A DNA stretch of 63,613 nucleotides from Bifidobacterium breve (GCA_945889475.1 CAMDBT010000008.1:1-63613); one strand, 5' to 3'; counted from the first letter of the stretch, positions 50,564 through 62,513 are shown. Program-made: numbers and translations. The notes: generated by a model not told the origin, from the sequence alone.

Positions 50564-53500
50564 TTGTCCCGCGTAGACGCTCCCCGCACGCGCCGCAGTT
50601 TTGCGCGCCTCGAAAGCCCCATCGATGTACCCAACCTGATCGACATCCAGCGCCGCTCTTTTGAGCGTCTGGTCGACCCCGAAAAGGGTGGGCTGCGCGA
50701 AACGATCGACGACGTCTCGCCGATTGAGGATTACACCGGAAACCTTGCGATCCAGTTCGGCGAGCTGGCCTTCGAAGAGCCAGCCGCGACGATCGAAGAG
50801 TGTCGCGAGAAGGACATCACCTCTTCGCGACCATTGTCAATCACCGTCGCCTTCATCAATCGCGAGACCGGTGAGATCCGTGAGCAGCAGGTCTTCATGG
50901 GCGACTTCCCGTGGATGACCGAGCGCGGCACCTTCATCATCAACGGCACCGAGCGGGTCGTAGTCACCCAGCTGGTCCGTTCGCCGGGCGCCTATGTGAT
51001 GGAGCCGAAGGACAAGGAGAAGCAGGTCTTCACCGCCAACCTGATGCCGGCCCGCGGCTCATGGTTGGAGCTCGAGATTGACAAGAAAGGCAAAGTCTTT
51101 GTTCGCATCGACCGCAAGCGCAAGCTGCCGGTCACGGTGCTGCTGCGTGCGCTCGATTTTACCGACGACGAGCTGCTCGAAGTGTTCGAAGACTCGCGCT
51201 ACATCCGCAATACGATTGTTGCCGACCCACCTCACGCCGAGCCGCGCGCGGACGATTTCTTCAAGCGCGTTCAGGCGCTCTCGAAGAAGCTCAAAGGTGC
51301 AACACAGAAGAACGACGCCGCACTTGACAAGCAAGCAGTTGAGGAGCTGCACGCCTGGATCACCGACGAGAAGCGCAAGTGGAAGGAGGCTCAGGACGAA
51401 GAGGTGACCGAGCTGACGGAGCTGCTTAGCGGCGAGGTTGAGCGCTTCCAGACGAACCGCAACGCTGGCCTGATCGAACTTTTCAAGAAGCAGCGTCCCG
51501 GCGAGCCGCCGAGCGTTGAGGCCGCCGAGGCTCTGCTCAACCAGATGTTCTTCGACCCCAAGCGTTACGACCTCACGCGCGTCGGCCGTTACAAGCTCAA
51601 CGCCCGTCTCGGTACCGACGTCGACCTTGAAACTCGCACCCTAACTGTGGAAGACATCGTCGCCCTGATCAAGGAGCTCGTGCTGCTGCCGAAGCTGATC
51701 GGGATTCCAGAAGATGACGAGGTTGAGATCAAAGATTACGCCGCCGAGGCGCAGTCGCTTCCGCGTGAGCCGCTCGTCGATCACCTCGACGAATACGAGC
51801 ACTTCGGAAACCGCCGCCTGCGCACCGTTGGAGAGCTGATTCAGGACGCTTTCCGCGTCGGTCTCTACCGCATGGAACGGGTCGTCCGCGAGCGCCTGAC
51901 GACCGAGGATGAGGACACGATCACGCCGCAGACGATCGTCAACATCCGGCCGGTCGTGGCAGCGCTGAAGGAGTTCTTCGGTTCTTCGCAGCTGAGTCAG
52001 TTCATGGATCAGACCAACTCGCTCTCCGGCCTCACCCACCGTCGCCGCCTCTCGGCGCTTGGCGCCGGTGGCCTGACCCGCGAGCGTGCGCCGATCGAAG
52101 TTCGCGACGTGCACCCGACCCACTACGGCCGGATGTGTCCGATTGAAACACCGGAAGGCCCGAACGTCGGCCTGATCGGTTCGCTCTCAAGCTACGCCAA
52201 GATCTCCGACTTTGGCTTCATCACGACCCCGTACCGCGTCGTCAAGGACGGCGTCGTGACGAATCAGGTCGTCGATCTCGACGCCACTCAGGAAGAGGAG
52301 ATGTTGGTCGCTCAGGCCAACCATCCGATCGACGAGAAGAGCGGCAAGCTACGCGGCCCGGAAGTGATCTGCCGCACGCACGCCGGTCAGTACGTGACCG
52401 TCGCGCCGAAGGACGTTGACCTCGTTGACGTTTCGCCGCAGCAGCTTTGGTCGGTCGCGACGGCGATGATCCCGTTCCTCGAGCACGACGACGCCAACCG
52501 CGCTCTGATGGGTTCCAACATGCAGCGCCAGGCGGTTCCGCTTCTGGTTGCAGACGCGCCGCTGGTTGGTACCGGTATGGAAGCTCGCGCCGCGCTCGAT
52601 ACCGGCGACGTCCTGCTCGCCGGCATCGACGGCACCATCACCTTCGTTGACGCCCACAGGATTGTGATTGAGGGCAAAGAGCGCGAAGAGCACCTCTTGG
52701 GCAAGTTCCAGCGCTCCAACCAAGGCACGCTGATCCACCAACGACCACGCGTCAAGAACGGTGAGAAGGTGAAGGCCGGGCAGCCATTGGCCGATGGCGC
52801 TTCGACCGATCACGGCGAGATGGCGCTCGGCAAGAACCTGATGGTCGCCTTCATGGCTTGGGAGGGCTACAACTTTGAGGACGCGATCATCCTCAGCAGC
52901 CGCCTCGTCAAGGACGACGAACTGACTTCGATTCACATCGAGGAGTACGAGGTTGACGCCCGCTCGACGAAGCTCGGCGACGAGGAGATAACGCGTGACA
53001 TTCCTAACCGTTCGGAAGAGTCGCTCCGCAACCTCGATGACCGCGGGATTGTCCGCGTTGGCGCTGAGGTTCTCTCCGGCGACCTGCTGGTCGGAAAGGT
53101 AACGCCGAAGGGCGAGACCGAACTGACGGCGGAAGAGAAGTTGATCCGCGCGATCTTCAAGGAGAAGGCGCGAGAGGTCCGCGACACGTCGCTGAAGGTT
53201 CCGCACGGTGAAGGCGGCGTCGTGATCGACGTTCAGACCTTCTCGCGCGATGACGAAGATGAGCTTCAGGCTGGTGTCAACGACCTGATTCGAGTTTTCG
53301 TTGCGAAGAAGCGAAAGATCTCGGAAGGCGACAAGCTCGCCGGCCGCCACGGCAACAAGGGTGTTATCTCGAAGATCGTCGACGAGCAGGACATGCCGTT
53401 CCTCGAAGACGGCACGCCCGTCGACGTGATCCTCAACCCGCTCGGCGTTCCAAGCCGAATGAACGTTGGTCAGATCCTTGAGACGCACCTCGGGTGGGCT

Positions 53501-54292
53501 GCCGCGCAGGGCTGGTACGACGACGGCACTCAAGCATTCAAAGAATCGCGTGACGACGACAACCGCGTCTACGTCTCAACACCTGTCTTCGACGGCGCCA
53601 CGGTTGCCGACGTCGATACTGCGCTCGTCAAGTGGCAGGACGAGCACGAGGGACGAATTCAGATGGACATCGACAAGTCGAAGCCGGTCGGCAGTCAGGC
53701 TTCGGGCAAGTTCACGCTCTTCAACGGTCGCACCGGTGAGCCGTTCGAGCAGCAGGTGACGGTCGGCTACATGTACATCCTCAAGCTGCTGCATCTCGTT
53801 GACGACAAGATCCACGCCCGTTCAACCGGTCCTTACTCGCTCGTCACGCAGCAGCCGCTCGGTGGTAAAGCTCAGTTCGGCGGACAGCGCTTCGGCGAGA
53901 TGGAGGTTTGGGCGCTCGAGGCTTACGGCGCCGCCTACACGCTGCAGGAGATGCTGACCGTCAAGTCCGATGACACCGTCGGCCGTGTGAAGGCCTACGA
54001 GGCAATCGTCAAGGGCGAAAACATCCCCGAGCCCTCAATCCCCGAATCATTCAAGGTGCTGCTGAAAGAGATGCAGTCACTCGCGCTCGACGTCAACGTC
54101 GTCTCCGATTCGGGTGAGCGAGCGGAGATCCCAAGCGAAGAGGACGATCTGCTGCGCGCAGCCGAGGAGCTCGGCATCGACCTGTCGGGCGCGCGGGCTG
54201 AGGTAGTCGAAGGAGCAGAGGGCGAAGCAAGTAAAGACGGCGGCGACGAAGAAGCAGCCGCTGATGAGGCCAAGGCAGAGGAGCCAGCATGA
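50564..54292 (+). CDS. rpoB: RNA polymerase beta subunit
   Basis: 1242 residues from TTG 50564, which has CAGGAG seven bases upstream; the frame is open from 50528. Core motifs are complete: [20 protein letters not shown] and [20 protein letters not shown] in the rifampicin pocket, [20 protein letters not shown], and [15 protein letters not shown]. At residue 501 Ala stands where Pro is usual (LGPGG). A charged helical insertion lies at about residues 229-295, and an acidic Ala/Glu tail follows residue 1205. The stop overlaps the rpoC start by 4 bases. The 210 bases upstream hold no recognised gene. Confidence 0.98.
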   Translation: MSRVDAPRTRRSFARLESPIDVPNLIDIQRRSFERLVDPEKGGLRETIDDVSPIEDYTGNLAIQFGELAFEEPAATIEECREKDITSSRPLSITVAFINRETGEIREQQVFMGDFPWMTERGTFIINGTERVVVTQLVRSPGAYVMEPKDKEKQVFTANLMPARGSWLELEIDKKGKVFVRIDRKRKLPVTVLLRALDFTDDELLEVFEDSRYIRNTIVADPPHAEPRADDFFKRVQALSKKLKGATQKNDAALDKQAVEELHAWITDEKRKWKEAQDEEVTELTELLSGEVERFQTNRNAGLIELFKKQRPGEPPSVEAAEALLNQMFFDPKRYDLTRVGRYKLNARLGTDVDLETRTLTVEDIVALIKELVLLPKLIGIPEDDEVEIKDYAAEAQSLPREPLVDHLDEYEHFGNRRLRTVGELIQDAFRVGLYRMERVVRERLTTEDEDTITPQTIVNIRPVVAALKEFFGSSQLSQFMDQTNSLSGLTHRRRLSALGAGGLTRERAPIEVRDVHPTHYGRMCPIETPEGPNVGLIGSLSSYAKISDFGFITTPYRVVKDGVVTNQVVDLDATQEEEMLVAQANHPIDEKSGKLRGPEVICRTHAGQYVTVAPKDVDLVDVSPQQLWSVATAMIPFLEHDDANRALMGSNMQRQAVPLLVADAPLVGTGMEARAALDTGDVLLAGIDGTITFVDAHRIVIEGKEREEHLLGKFQRSNQGTLIHQRPRVKNGEKVKAGQPLADGASTDHGEMALGKNLMVAFMAWEGYNFEDAIILSSRLVKDDELTSIHIEEYEVDARSTKLGDEEITRDIPNRSEESLRNLDDRGIVRVGAEVLSGDLLVGKVTPKGETELTAEEKLIRAIFKEKAREVRDTSLKVPHGEGGVVIDVQTFSRDDEDELQAGVNDLIRVFVAKKRKISEGDKLAGRHGNKGVISKIVDEQDMPFLEDGTPVDVILNPLGVPSRMNVGQILETHLGWAAAQGWYDDGTQAFKESRDDDNRVYVSTPVFDGATVADVDTALVKWQDEHEGRIQMDIDKSKPVGSQASGKFTLFNGRTGEPFEQQVTVGYMYILKLLHLVDDKIHARSTGPYSLVTQQPLGGKAQFGGQRFGEMEVWALEAYGAAYTLQEMLTVKSDDTVGRVKAYEAIVKGENIPEPSIPESFKVLLKEMQSLALDVNVVSDSGERAEIPSEEDDLLRAAEELGIDLSGARAEVVEGAEGEASKDGGDEEAAADEAKAEEPA

Positions 54293-57200
54293 TCGACATC
54301 AACAACTTCGACGCGATCGAGATTGGGCTTGCTTCCTCGAAGCAAATCCGCGGTTGGAGCTCGGGCGAGGTGACGAAGCCTGAGACGATCAACTACCGCA
54401 CACTGAAGCCGGAAAAAGACGGTCTCTTCTGCGAGCGCATCTTCGGCCCTACAAAGGACTGGGAGTGCTACTGCGGTAAGTACAAACGCGTCCGCTACAA
54501 GGGAATCGTCTGCGAGCGCTGCGGCGTCGAGGTGACCCGCTCCAAGGTTCGCCGCGAGCGGATGGGTCACATCGACCTGGCCTCGCCGGTCAGCCACATT
54601 TGGTTCTTCAAGGGCGTTCCGAGCAGGATCGGTTACCTGCTCGACATGGCTCCAAAAGAGCTCGAGAAGATCCTCTACTTCGCGGCTTCGGTCATTACCT
54701 GGGTCGACCAAGAGGCTCGCTGGCGCGACGTTCCGGCGCTCGAGCCGCAGATGCAGTCCGAGATCGACAACCTGATCAGTGAAGAGAAGGAACACACGAC
54801 CCATCTGCGCAAGATGCTCGAGGCGCGTACGACCTTCCTCGAAGACGGCTCGCAGGCCGACTTTGGCGACGAAGATTTCGTTTGGGCCGACCGCCTCGAC
54901 ATCAACGTCAAGAAGCTCTCAGCCGACGAGCGCAAGAAGCAGATCAGTGAGCTTACGAAGGCGATGAACTCCGACATCGACGACACCGAGGCCTACTACG
55001 AAGATCAGCGGATGCGCCTTCGCGAAGTGTGGAAGCTGTTCGCAAATAAGCTCGAGCCGTCGGAAGATCCGCCGGCCGAGGGCGAAGAGTGGCCGCTCAG
55101 CTCCTACGTCGACCAAAAAGAAGAGAAGGACGAGTTCCACCCGAAGAAGCTGATTGCCGACGAGACCTTCTTCCGTGAGCTGAAGGGCCGGTTCGGTTCG
55201 CCGTACGGCTTCGGTGAGTACTTCGGCGGTGGCATGGGCGCCGAGCACGTCCGTGAGCTGCTCCTTTCGAAGGAGGAGTACAAGCGCGAGGGGCGGGGGC
55301 GCAAGGTTGACGCTGACCGCCTTGCAGGCACAGACTTGGCGCCAGCCGACATGCCCGGCATCGTGATGGAACATGAGCGTGTCGATCTTGAGGACGAGGT
55401 CAAGAACGGCAAAGGTCAGAAGCAGGCCCGCGCAGTCAAGCGACTGAAGGTTCTTTCAGCCTTCCTCGGCTCCGAGAACAAGCCGGAGATGATGATCCTT
55501 GACGCAGTGCCGGTGATTCCGCCGGAGCTGCGCCCGATGGTTCAGCTCGATGGTGGCCGCTTCGCGACCTCCGACCTAAACGACCTCTACCGCCGCGTGA
55601 TTAACCGCAACAACCGCCTCAAGCGTCTACTTGACCTCGGTGCGCCGGAGATCATCGTCAACAACGAGCGGCGGATGCTGCAGGAGGCCGTTGACGCACT
55701 CTTTGACAACGGCCGCCGCGGCCGCCCCGTGACCGGGCCGGGCAACCGCCCGCTGAAGTCGCTCTCCGACATGCTCAAGGGCAAGCAAGGCCGCTTCCGC
55801 CAGAATCTGCTCGGTAAGCGCGTTGACTACTCGGGTCGTTCGGTGATCGTCTCTGGTCCGTACCTGAAGCTTTACCAGTGCGGTCTGCCGAAGCTGATGG
55901 CGCTTGAACTCTTTAAGCCATTCATCATGGCCAAGCTTGTCGAGCACGGCAGCGCACAGAACATCAAGGCCGCTAAGAAGATGGTCGACACGATGGTGCC
56001 AGAGGTTTGGGACGTGCTCGAAGACGTGATCAGCGAGCATCCGGTGCTGCTGAACCGAGCCCCGACGCTCCACCGTCTTGGGATCCAGGCCTTCGAGCCG
56101 ATTCTCGTCGAAGGCAAGGCGATTCAGGTCCACCCGCTGGTCTGCCATGCCTTCAACGCCGATTTCGACGGCGATCAGATGGCCGTTCACGTGCCGCTAA
56201 GCGCTGAGGCGCAGGCTGAGGCACGGATCTTGATGCTCTCGTCGAACAACATCCTCTCTCCAGCCAACGGTGATCCGCTGACGACGCCGACGCAGGAGAT
56301 GGTGCTCGGCGCCTACTACTTGACCTATGGTCCCGATGCGGCAGAGCTTGCGAAGAAGCAAGAGCTGCTGAGCGGCGACAACTGGCCGAAGAGCAAGCCG
56401 CGCCCGCGCGTCTTCCGCACTGCCCAGGAGGCAGAGCTGCTGCACGAGGGCAGGATCGTCAACCTCCACGACCTCGCTGAGTATCGCCCCGCCGGCACCA
56501 GCGGCGGCCACCTGCTGACGACCGTCGGCCGGATCATTTACAACGATCGCATTGAGCGTTCGCTCGCTGACGCTCTCGGCGAGAGCTTCAGCCCCGACGA
56601 TTACGAGTTCATCAATCAGTCGATCCGTAAGCGCGACACGGTCGTGATCATCGACGCGCTGGTTCAGACCTACGGCGCGTCGGCGGTTTCGATGGTGCTT
56701 GACGCATTCAAGGATCTGGGATTCCGTTACGCGACGCTGGCCGGGATCACGATCTCCAAGAACGACGTCGTGATTCCTGAGAACAAGCAGGAATTGCTCT
56801 CGGTCTACGAGGATGAGGTCGCTGAGATTCAAGAGCAGTACGACGTCGGCTTGATCACCCAGCAGGAGCGCCACGAAGCGGTCGTCGATAAGTGGACCGC
56901 GGCGACAGAGGACGTCGCACAGGCGATGGAGAAGAACTTCGATGAACTGAACCCGATCTTCATGATGGCCGACAGCGGAGCGCGTGGATCGTTCAAGCAG
57001 ATCCGCCAGCTGGCTGGGATGCGTGGCCTGATGGCCAACCCGAAGGGCGAGATTATTGAGCGCCCGATCAAGTCCAACTTCATGGAAGGCCTGACCGTCC
57101 TTGAGTATTTCATCTCAACCCACGGTGCGCGCAAGGGAATTGCCGATACCGCGCTGCGTACGGCCGACTCCGGCTACCTGACGCGGCGCCTAGTTGACGT

Positions 57201-58542
57201 TGCTCAGGACGTCATTATCCGCGAGCCTGACTGCAAGACGAGCGAATCGATCGAGCTCAAGATCCTGAACCTCCAAGGCGACGCGAACGTCAATCTGATC
57301 GGCCGCATCGCGGCCGCGAAGATCGAGACCAAGCGCGGCCGCGTGATCGCGCAGAAGGGCGCCGAGATCGATCGCGCTGAGCTGGCCGAATTGGTCGAGA
57401 GCCTTGACCAGATGGACGGCGGCTCGGTTGCCGTCCGCTCAACGCTCAAGTGCCGCTCCGAGGTCGGGATCTGCCAGGCCTGTTACGGACGCGCACTTGC
57501 AACCGGCCAGCTTGCCCAAATCGGCGACGCGGTCGGCATCGTTGCTGCCCAGTCGATCGGCGAGCCGGGCACGCAGCTGACGATGCGCACCTTCCACACA
57601 GGAGGCGTTGCCGGTGCCGACATCACGCACGGCTTGCCGCGCGTAGTCGAGCTGTTCGAGGCGCGCAGGCCGAAGGGTCTTGCCGAGATGGCACAGGAGG
57701 CAGGCATCGTCACGCTCGAGGAGACCGAGAAGAATCGCGTCGTGACCGTTACCGACGATGGCGGCGAAGAGCACGCCTACCTCTTCCCGCGCCGCACCCG
57801 TCTGCTGGTCGAGAATGGCCAAAAGATCGAGAAAGGCGCGCAGCTAAACGAAGGCTCGCTCTACCCGCACGACCTGCTTGCTCTGCGAAGCCGCACCGAG
57901 GCGGAGCAGTACTTCGTCGACGAGGTGCAGAAGGTTTACCGCTCCCAAGGCGTAGACATCAACGACAAGCACATCGAACTGATCGTGCGGCAGATGATGA
58001 AGAAGGTTCGCGTTGATCAGCGTGGCGATTCGGGCTACCTGCCCGGCCAGCTCGTCGACCGCCACCTATTCATGGATCGCAACGCTGAGGTGCGGAAGAA
58101 GAAGGGCGAGGCCGCTCAGTACGAAGAGGTCATTCTGGGGATCACGAAGGCATCGCTAAACACCGATTCGTTCCTCTCAGCAGCGTCGTTCCAGGAGACA
58201 ACCAAGGTCCTCACCGACGCTGCGCTGGAGGGCAAGAAGGACAAGCTCGCCGGCCTCAAGGAGAACGTGATCATCGGCAAGCTAATCCCTGCTGCGACCG
58301 GCCTCAAGCTCTACCGTCGGATCGAGATCGAGCCGACCGAGCCGCTGCCGAGCGCTGAAGAGATCGTGATGCTTGACGGCGAAGAGCTGGCTGCTGAGCT
58401 GGGCCTCGCCGAGGAGTTTGGCGGCGAGGTTGGCGCCGGGCTTGCACAGGACATCAATGTGCTCGATCAGATCGGCGTCGCAGCCGACGACGGCTTCGCT
58501 GAAGAGATCGTTGATCTAGAGCTTCCGCCGGACGCTGAGTAA
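54289..58542 (+). CDS. rpoC: RNA polymerase beta' subunit
   Basis: 1417 residues, about 100 longer than typical actinobacterial beta'. The N-terminal zinc site is [20 protein letters not shown], the catalytic loop [20 protein letters not shown], and the second zinc region [14 protein letters not shown]. The trigger loop contains [16 protein letters not shown]. The extra length is mostly between residues about 150 and 350, a charged, probably coiled-coil region, with an acidic C-terminal tail as well. It is translationally coupled to rpoB (ATGA overlap). Confidence 0.98.
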   Translation: MIDINNFDAIEIGLASSKQIRGWSSGEVTKPETINYRTLKPEKDGLFCERIFGPTKDWECYCGKYKRVRYKGIVCERCGVEVTRSKVRRERMGHIDLASPVSHIWFFKGVPSRIGYLLDMAPKELEKILYFAASVITWVDQEARWRDVPALEPQMQSEIDNLISEEKEHTTHLRKMLEARTTFLEDGSQADFGDEDFVWADRLDINVKKLSADERKKQISELTKAMNSDIDDTEAYYEDQRMRLREVWKLFANKLEPSEDPPAEGEEWPLSSYVDQKEEKDEFHPKKLIADETFFRELKGRFGSPYGFGEYFGGGMGAEHVRELLLSKEEYKREGRGRKVDADRLAGTDLAPADMPGIVMEHERVDLEDEVKNGKGQKQARAVKRLKVLSAFLGSENKPEMMILDAVPVIPPELRPMVQLDGGRFATSDLNDLYRRVINRNNRLKRLLDLGAPEIIVNNERRMLQEAVDALFDNGRRGRPVTGPGNRPLKSLSDMLKGKQGRFRQNLLGKRVDYSGRSVIVSGPYLKLYQCGLPKLMALELFKPFIMAKLVEHGSAQNIKAAKKMVDTMVPEVWDVLEDVISEHPVLLNRAPTLHRLGIQAFEPILVEGKAIQVHPLVCHAFNADFDGDQMAVHVPLSAEAQAEARILMLSSNNILSPANGDPLTTPTQEMVLGAYYLTYGPDAAELAKKQELLSGDNWPKSKPRPRVFRTAQEAELLHEGRIVNLHDLAEYRPAGTSGGHLLTTVGRIIYNDRIERSLADALGESFSPDDYEFINQSIRKRDTVVIIDALVQTYGASAVSMVLDAFKDLGFRYATLAGITISKNDVVIPENKQELLSVYEDEVAEIQEQYDVGLITQQERHEAVVDKWTAATEDVAQAMEKNFDELNPIFMMADSGARGSFKQIRQLAGMRGLMANPKGEIIERPIKSNFMEGLTVLEYFISTHGARKGIADTALRTADSGYLTRRLVDVAQDVIIREPDCKTSESIELKILNLQGDANVNLIGRIAAAKIETKRGRVIAQKGAEIDRAELAELVESLDQMDGGSVAVRSTLKCRSEVGICQACYGRALATGQLAQIGDAVGIVAAQSIGEPGTQLTMRTFHTGGVAGADITHGLPRVVELFEARRPKGLAEMAQEAGIVTLEETEKNRVVTVTDDGGEEHAYLFPRRTRLLVENGQKIEKGAQLNEGSLYPHDLLALRSRTEAEQYFVDEVQKVYRSQGVDINDKHIELIVRQMMKKVRVDQRGDSGYLPGQLVDRHLFMDRNAEVRKKKGEAAQYEEVILGITKASLNTDSFLSAASFQETTKVLTDAALEGKKDKLAGLKENVIIGKLIPAATGLKLYRRIEIEPTEPLPSAEEIVMLDGEELAAELGLAEEFGGEVGAGLAQDINVLDQIGVAADDGFAEEIVDLELPPDAE

Positions 58543-58549
58543 GCGATCG

Positions 58550-59077
58550 TTAGAGCGCTCGGGCCCAGGCCCGCAATTCGTCCGCGTGGGCTCCGCCAAG
58601 CCCCACGCTGGGATCGGTCTGCACCAGCAGAGTCGGTCCAGTACGCGCTGCTGCCCACGCTCGGCAGGCCTCGTCGAGGGAATCGTCGATCCACGCCAGT
58701 GGGCGTTGATGGCCAGCGAAATCGTCGATCGCTTGGAGCTTCCAGTGCGCACGGGCCTTGCCTGGGTTGCGTTCGAACTGCAGGTATGGCAGCTCGCCTG
58801 GCAAGCCAAGCCACTGCGGCAGGTAGTCATTGGCCTTCTCTTCCCAGCCGGTACACCAGACCAGATCGAAGTGTTCGGCTAGCCGAGGCAGGTGTTGGGC
58901 GGCGCGGGCCGAACAGAGATGAAGAATTCCATCGACGTGCAGCCATTCTCCCTCTGGCACGGCGTCGGGGCTGAAGGCAAACAGCGAGATGACACCGTCA
59001 ACATCGACGAGCAATAGCGGCTTGCCTGAAACTGGGTCGCTGCTGGCTGGGTCGGGCACGGCTAGCAGTATCGCCAA
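58550..59077 (-). CDS. HAD-like hydrolase family protein
   Basis: 175 residues from TTG 59077; a GTG at 59059 is an alternative start. The HAD motif I is LLLVDVDGVIS (nucleophile and acid Asp), motif II Thr in VWCTGWEEKAN, and motif III/IV region in LAWIDDSLDEACR. The cap is small, so larger phosphorylated substrates are possible; family members are often of unknown specificity. It is convergent to rpoC with a gap of 7 bases, and its start is 27 bases from the divergent transporter start. Confidence 0.72.
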   Translation of the reverse strand: MAILLAVPDPASSDPVSGKPLLLVDVDGVISLFAFSPDAVPEGEWLHVDGILHLCSARAAQHLPRLAEHFDLVWCTGWEEKANDYLPQWLGLPGELPYLQFERNPGKARAHWKLQAIDDFAGHQRPLAWIDDSLDEACRAWAAARTGPTLLVQTDPSVGLGGAHADELRAWARAL

Positions 59078-59104
59078 AGTCCCCGAGCGGGATCGCCAAA
59101 GCTG

Positions 59105-59971
59105 ATGCTGAATCTTGGTCTACCGATCGCGCTGCTCAGCGCGCTGACGATGAACCTTGCGTTCTTTTTCAAGTTCCGTGGCGCGCGCGTGGCCGCGCGC
59201 GTAGATCTACGCCATCCGATCATCAGCGCGATCGCGCTATGGAGGTCGAAGTGGTTCGCGATCGGCATGATCGTCGGACTAGTCGCTTGGGGCTTGCACG
59301 TCGCCGCGCTGACGATCGCGCCGATCTCGCTGGTTCAGGCCGTGCTTGCCAGCGGTGTTGCGCTGGTCGCAGTGATGGCCGACAAGATCTTCGGCCTGCA
59401 GGTTGGGAGGCGACAGTGGTGGGGGCTGGCGTTGACGGCGCTTGGGCTGGCGCTGCTGGCGCTGACGATGCCCTCCTCGATCGGCCCGCACGCCTCCTAC
59501 TCGGGTGCCCAGATGGCGATCTTCGAAGCAGTTCTGCTGGCCGTCGGCGTGGTGTTGATTGTTGGGCCGCGCGCCGCTGGGGCTCGCACTGAGCACCACG
59601 GAGTTGCCCTTGCAGCCGCCGCTGGAATCATGTTTGGCGCATGTAACGTCAGCGTAAAGGCGCTCACAGGCATGCTTCCGGACGGTGGTCTCGATGCGCT
59701 AATCAGCGCGCCAATGGCGATCGCAATCGCGGCCTCGGTCGGCGCTTTCTACGCTTCGGCGCGGAGCCTCCAGCTGGGCGGCGCGGTAGCGGTGATCGCC
59801 GTTACCGGAACCGCCAGCAGCATCACCTGCGTCGCCGGTGGAATCCTTGTCTTTGGCGACCCGATGCCGGCCGACCTTTTCGGGATGCTGATCCAAGCGT
59901 TGGCGTTCGTGCTCGTGATCGTTGCCTCGGCCTTGGTTCCCGCGCCGCGCGCGAGCCAACTCTCGACCTAA
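59105..59971 (+). CDS. DMT/EamA-like membrane transporter
   Basis: 288 residues with nine or ten hydrophobic segments, beginning GLPIALLSALTMNLAFFFKF. Small-residue packed helices and two related halves (LVQAVLASGVALVAVMADKI, SITCVAGGILVFGDPMPADL) match the drug/metabolite transporter superfamily, closest to DMT proteins of the magnesium-transporter NIPA-like or uncharacterised type. Substrate unknown. It stands upstream of the aminotransferase gene with a 29-base gap, so the transcript may include both, and an amine substrate would fit. Confidence 0.7.
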   Translation: MLNLGLPIALLSALTMNLAFFFKFRGARVAARVDLRHPIISAIALWRSKWFAIGMIVGLVAWGLHVAALTIAPISLVQAVLASGVALVAVMADKIFGLQVGRRQWWGLALTALGLALLALTMPSSIGPHASYSGAQMAIFEAVLLAVGVVLIVGPRAAGARTEHHGVALAAAAGIMFGACNVSVKALTGMLPDGGLDALISAPMAIAIAASVGAFYASARSLQLGGAVAVIAVTGTASSITCVAGGILVFGDPMPADLFGMLIQALAFVLVIVASALVPAPRASQLST

Positions 59972-60000
59972 GGCGCTGCCGGGCGGTAACGTAGGGGGCT

Positions 60001-61380
60001 ATGGCCACTACCTCCCCCGGCATGACCTCAGAACAACTTCAAGAGCTCGCCAACAGGCATCTCTGGCTGCACTTCAGCCGGATGGGCGCCTACCAGCGCG
60101 GCGAAGAGATCCCGGTGATCGTTCGCGGCGAAGGGTGCTACGTCTGGGATGACCACGGCAACCGCTACATCGACGGCCTCAGCGCGCTCTACTGCGTCAA
60201 CATCGGCCACGGCCGCGCCGACATCGCCCAAGCTGGCGCCGATCAGGCTAAAGAGCTGGGCTTTTTCACGAACTGGTCTTACGCCCATCCGAAGGCGATT
60301 GAGCTGGCGGCAAAGGTCGCCTCACTTGCTCCCGGCGACCTCAACCGCGTTTTCTTCACCTCCGGCGGCGGCGAATCGGTCGAAACGGCGCTGAAGCTCT
60401 CGCGTCAGTACCACAAGTTGACCGGCAACCCGAACAAGACCAAGCTGATCGCCCGCAATATCGCCTACCACGGCACGACGATGGGCGCGCTCGCTGCGAC
60501 CGGCCTCACCTCCTGCCGCGAGCCATACGAGCCGCTGATGCCGGGCGGCTGCCATGTGCCCAACACCAACACCTACCGCTTGCCGCCTGGCTATGGCGCC
60601 GAGAACCTCGCCGAAGCGATCGTTGAGCAGATCGAGTTTGAGGGCCCTGACACCGTCGCTGCCGTGATCCTCGAGCCGGTTCAGAACGCCGGCGGATGCT
60701 TCGTTCCGCCCGAAGGCTACTTCCAGCGTGTTCGCGAGATTTGCGACGAATACAACTGTTTGATGATCTCCGACGAGGTGATCTGCTCGTGGGGGCGCCT
60801 CGGTGAATGGTTTGGCGCCCAGCGCTTCGGCTACCAGCCCGACATAATTACGACCGCCAAGGGTCTCACTTCGGCCTACGCCGCGATGGGCGCAATGATC
60901 GCCTCCGACCGCCTGATCGAGCCGTTCCTCGAAGGCAACAACTCGTTCGTGCACGGCTTCACCTTTGGTGGCCACCCGATCGCTTCGGCCGTGGCGCTTG
61001 CGAACATCGCTGCGATGGAGGACGAGGAGGTAATCGACAACGTGCGTGAGAACGAGCCTCACCTGCGCGCGATGATGGAATCTATGCGCGACATTCCGAT
61101 CGTCGGCGACGTCCGCGGCGCCGGCTACTTCCAAGCGATCGAACTGGTCAAAGATCGCGAAACGCGCGAGACGTTCAACAACCAAGAGTCTGAGGATCTG
61201 CTGCGCGGCTACCTCTCCGGTGAGCTCTATCGCAATGGTCTGATCTGTCGCTCAGATGATCGCGGCGACCCCGTAATTCAGCTCGCGCCGCCGCTAATCA
61301 CGGGCCCAGAGGTGATCGATGAGATCGGCGCAATCCTGCGGCCGGTGCTGGAGGGCGCCAGCGCAAGGTTGGGTCTCTGA
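60001..61380 (+). CDS. Class III aminotransferase (omega-amino acid:pyruvate type)
   Basis: 459 residues of the fold-type I PLP family, class III: FFTSGGGESVETALKLSRQY in the phosphate-binding region, RNIAYHGTTMGALAAT, the active-site ISDEVICSWGRLGEW (Asp pairing with PLP nitrogen) and ITTAKGLTSAYAAMG with the Schiff-base Lys. Length and HGFTFGGHPIASAVALANI fit omega-amino acid or taurine/putrescine:pyruvate aminotransferases. The stop overlaps the alanine dehydrogenase start by one base. Alanine formed from pyruvate would be recycled by that enzyme. The amino donor (beta-alanine, GABA, taurine, putrescine) cannot be chosen from sequence. Confidence 0.9.
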   Translation: MATTSPGMTSEQLQELANRHLWLHFSRMGAYQRGEEIPVIVRGEGCYVWDDHGNRYIDGLSALYCVNIGHGRADIAQAGADQAKELGFFTNWSYAHPKAIELAAKVASLAPGDLNRVFFTSGGGESVETALKLSRQYHKLTGNPNKTKLIARNIAYHGTTMGALAATGLTSCREPYEPLMPGGCHVPNTNTYRLPPGYGAENLAEAIVEQIEFEGPDTVAAVILEPVQNAGGCFVPPEGYFQRVREICDEYNCLMISDEVICSWGRLGEWFGAQRFGYQPDIITTAKGLTSAYAAMGAMIASDRLIEPFLEGNNSFVHGFTFGGHPIASAVALANIAAMEDEEVIDNVRENEPHLRAMMESMRDIPIVGDVRGAGYFQAIELVKDRETRETFNNQESEDLLRGYLSGELYRNGLICRSDDRGDPVIQLAPPLITGPEVIDEIGAILRPVLEGASARLGL

Positions 61381-62513
61381 TGAAGGTTGGCGTTCCATCG
61401 GAGGTCAAGCGCGACGAGTACCGCGTCGCGATTACGCCCTCCGGCGTGCGTGAGCTGACCACGCACGGCCATAGCGTTGTCGTTGAAGCTGGGGCCGGAG
61501 AAGGCTCGGCGATCGGCGACGGCGAGTACGTAGCGCAGGGCGCGCAGATCGCTGAAGATGCCGACTCCGTCTTTGCTCAGGCCGAGATGATTCTGAAGGT
61601 CAAGGAGCCTCAGCCAGAGGAGGTCGCGCGGCTGCGGCCCGGCCAGATCCTCTTCACCTACCTGCACCTTGCGCCGGACCCCGAGCTGACCGCCGGCCTA
61701 GTGGCCTCAGGCGCGACTTGCGTCGCCTACGAAACGGTCGAGGACAGCGGCGGCCGCTTGCCGCTGCTGGCGCCGATGAGCGAGATCGCTGGCAAGATCG
61801 CCACCCAAGCTGGCGCCTTCATGCTCGAAAAGCCGCTTGGTGGCAGGGGTCTGCTGTTAGGGGGCGTGCCTGGCGTGGCAGCCGGCAAGGTGATGGTTAT
61901 CGGCGGCGGCGTCGTCGGACAAAACGCCGCCGACATAGCCGTTGGGATGGGCGCCGAGGTCTACATCTACGACCGCAACATCGACCGCCTGCGCGAGCTT
62001 GAGCCGCTGATGAGAGGGCTTGTTTCGACCTGCTTTGCCTCGACGCTGGAGATCGAGCAACGCCTGCCGGAGATGGATCTGGTCGTCGGCGCTGTGCTCG
62101 TCAAGGGCGGCAAGGCGCCGCACGTGATCACGCGTGAGCAGCTCTCGCTGATGAAGCCCGGCTCGGTGCTCGTTGACGTCGCGATCGATCAGGGCGGCTG
62201 CTTTGAAACATCGAAGCCAACAACCCACAGCGACCCGACCTACATCGTTGATGGAGTGACCCACTACTGCGTCGCCAATATGCCCGGAGCTGTCCCAATT
62301 ACCAGTACTTGGGCGCTGACGAACGCGACAATGCCGTTCGTCCTGAAGCTCGCCAACCTTGGTGTTCATGGGGCGTTGCGCTCCGACGCGGGCTTCATGA
62401 AGGGGCTAAACGTCGCCGCTGGCCGGATCACCTACGAACCGGTCGCAGAGGATCAGGGGCTAAGCCACATTGCCCCCGAAGAGGCGCTTGAACTGGTCGC
62501 ACAAGCGGCCTGA
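61380..62513 (+). CDS. ald: Alanine dehydrogenase
   Basis: 377 residues. It begins KVGVPSEVKRDEYRVAITPS and has the segments LHLAPDPELT, LAPMSEIAGKIATQAGA, the NAD-binding GGGVVGQNAADIAVGMGAEV and DVAIDQGGCFETSKPTTHSD, all typical of L-alanine dehydrogenase. It oxidatively deaminates alanine to pyruvate and ammonia with NAD+. Coupled to the preceding aminotransferase (ATGA), it regenerates the pyruvate acceptor, so the pair drives amine catabolism to ammonia and NADH. Confidence 0.95.
   Translation: MKVGVPSEVKRDEYRVAITPSGVRELTTHGHSVVVEAGAGEGSAIGDGEYVAQGAQIAEDADSVFAQAEMILKVKEPQPEEVARLRPGQILFTYLHLAPDPELTAGLVASGATCVAYETVEDSGGRLPLLAPMSEIAGKIATQAGAFMLEKPLGGRGLLLGGVPGVAAGKVMVIGGGVVGQNAADIAVGMGAEVYIYDRNIDRLRELEPLMRGLVSTCFASTLEIEQRLPEMDLVVGAVLVKGGKAPHVITREQLSLMKPGSVLVDVAIDQGGCFETSKPTTHSDPTYIVDGVTHYCVANMPGAVPITSTWALTNATMPFVLKLANLGVHGALRSDAGFMKGLNVAAGRITYEPVAEDQGLSHIAPEEALELVAQAA

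Noticed and set aside
52349-53533. 394-codon open frame antisense to rpoB
   Set aside because: High GC third positions keep the opposite strand open. The sequence has no family features and rpoB is beyond doubt.
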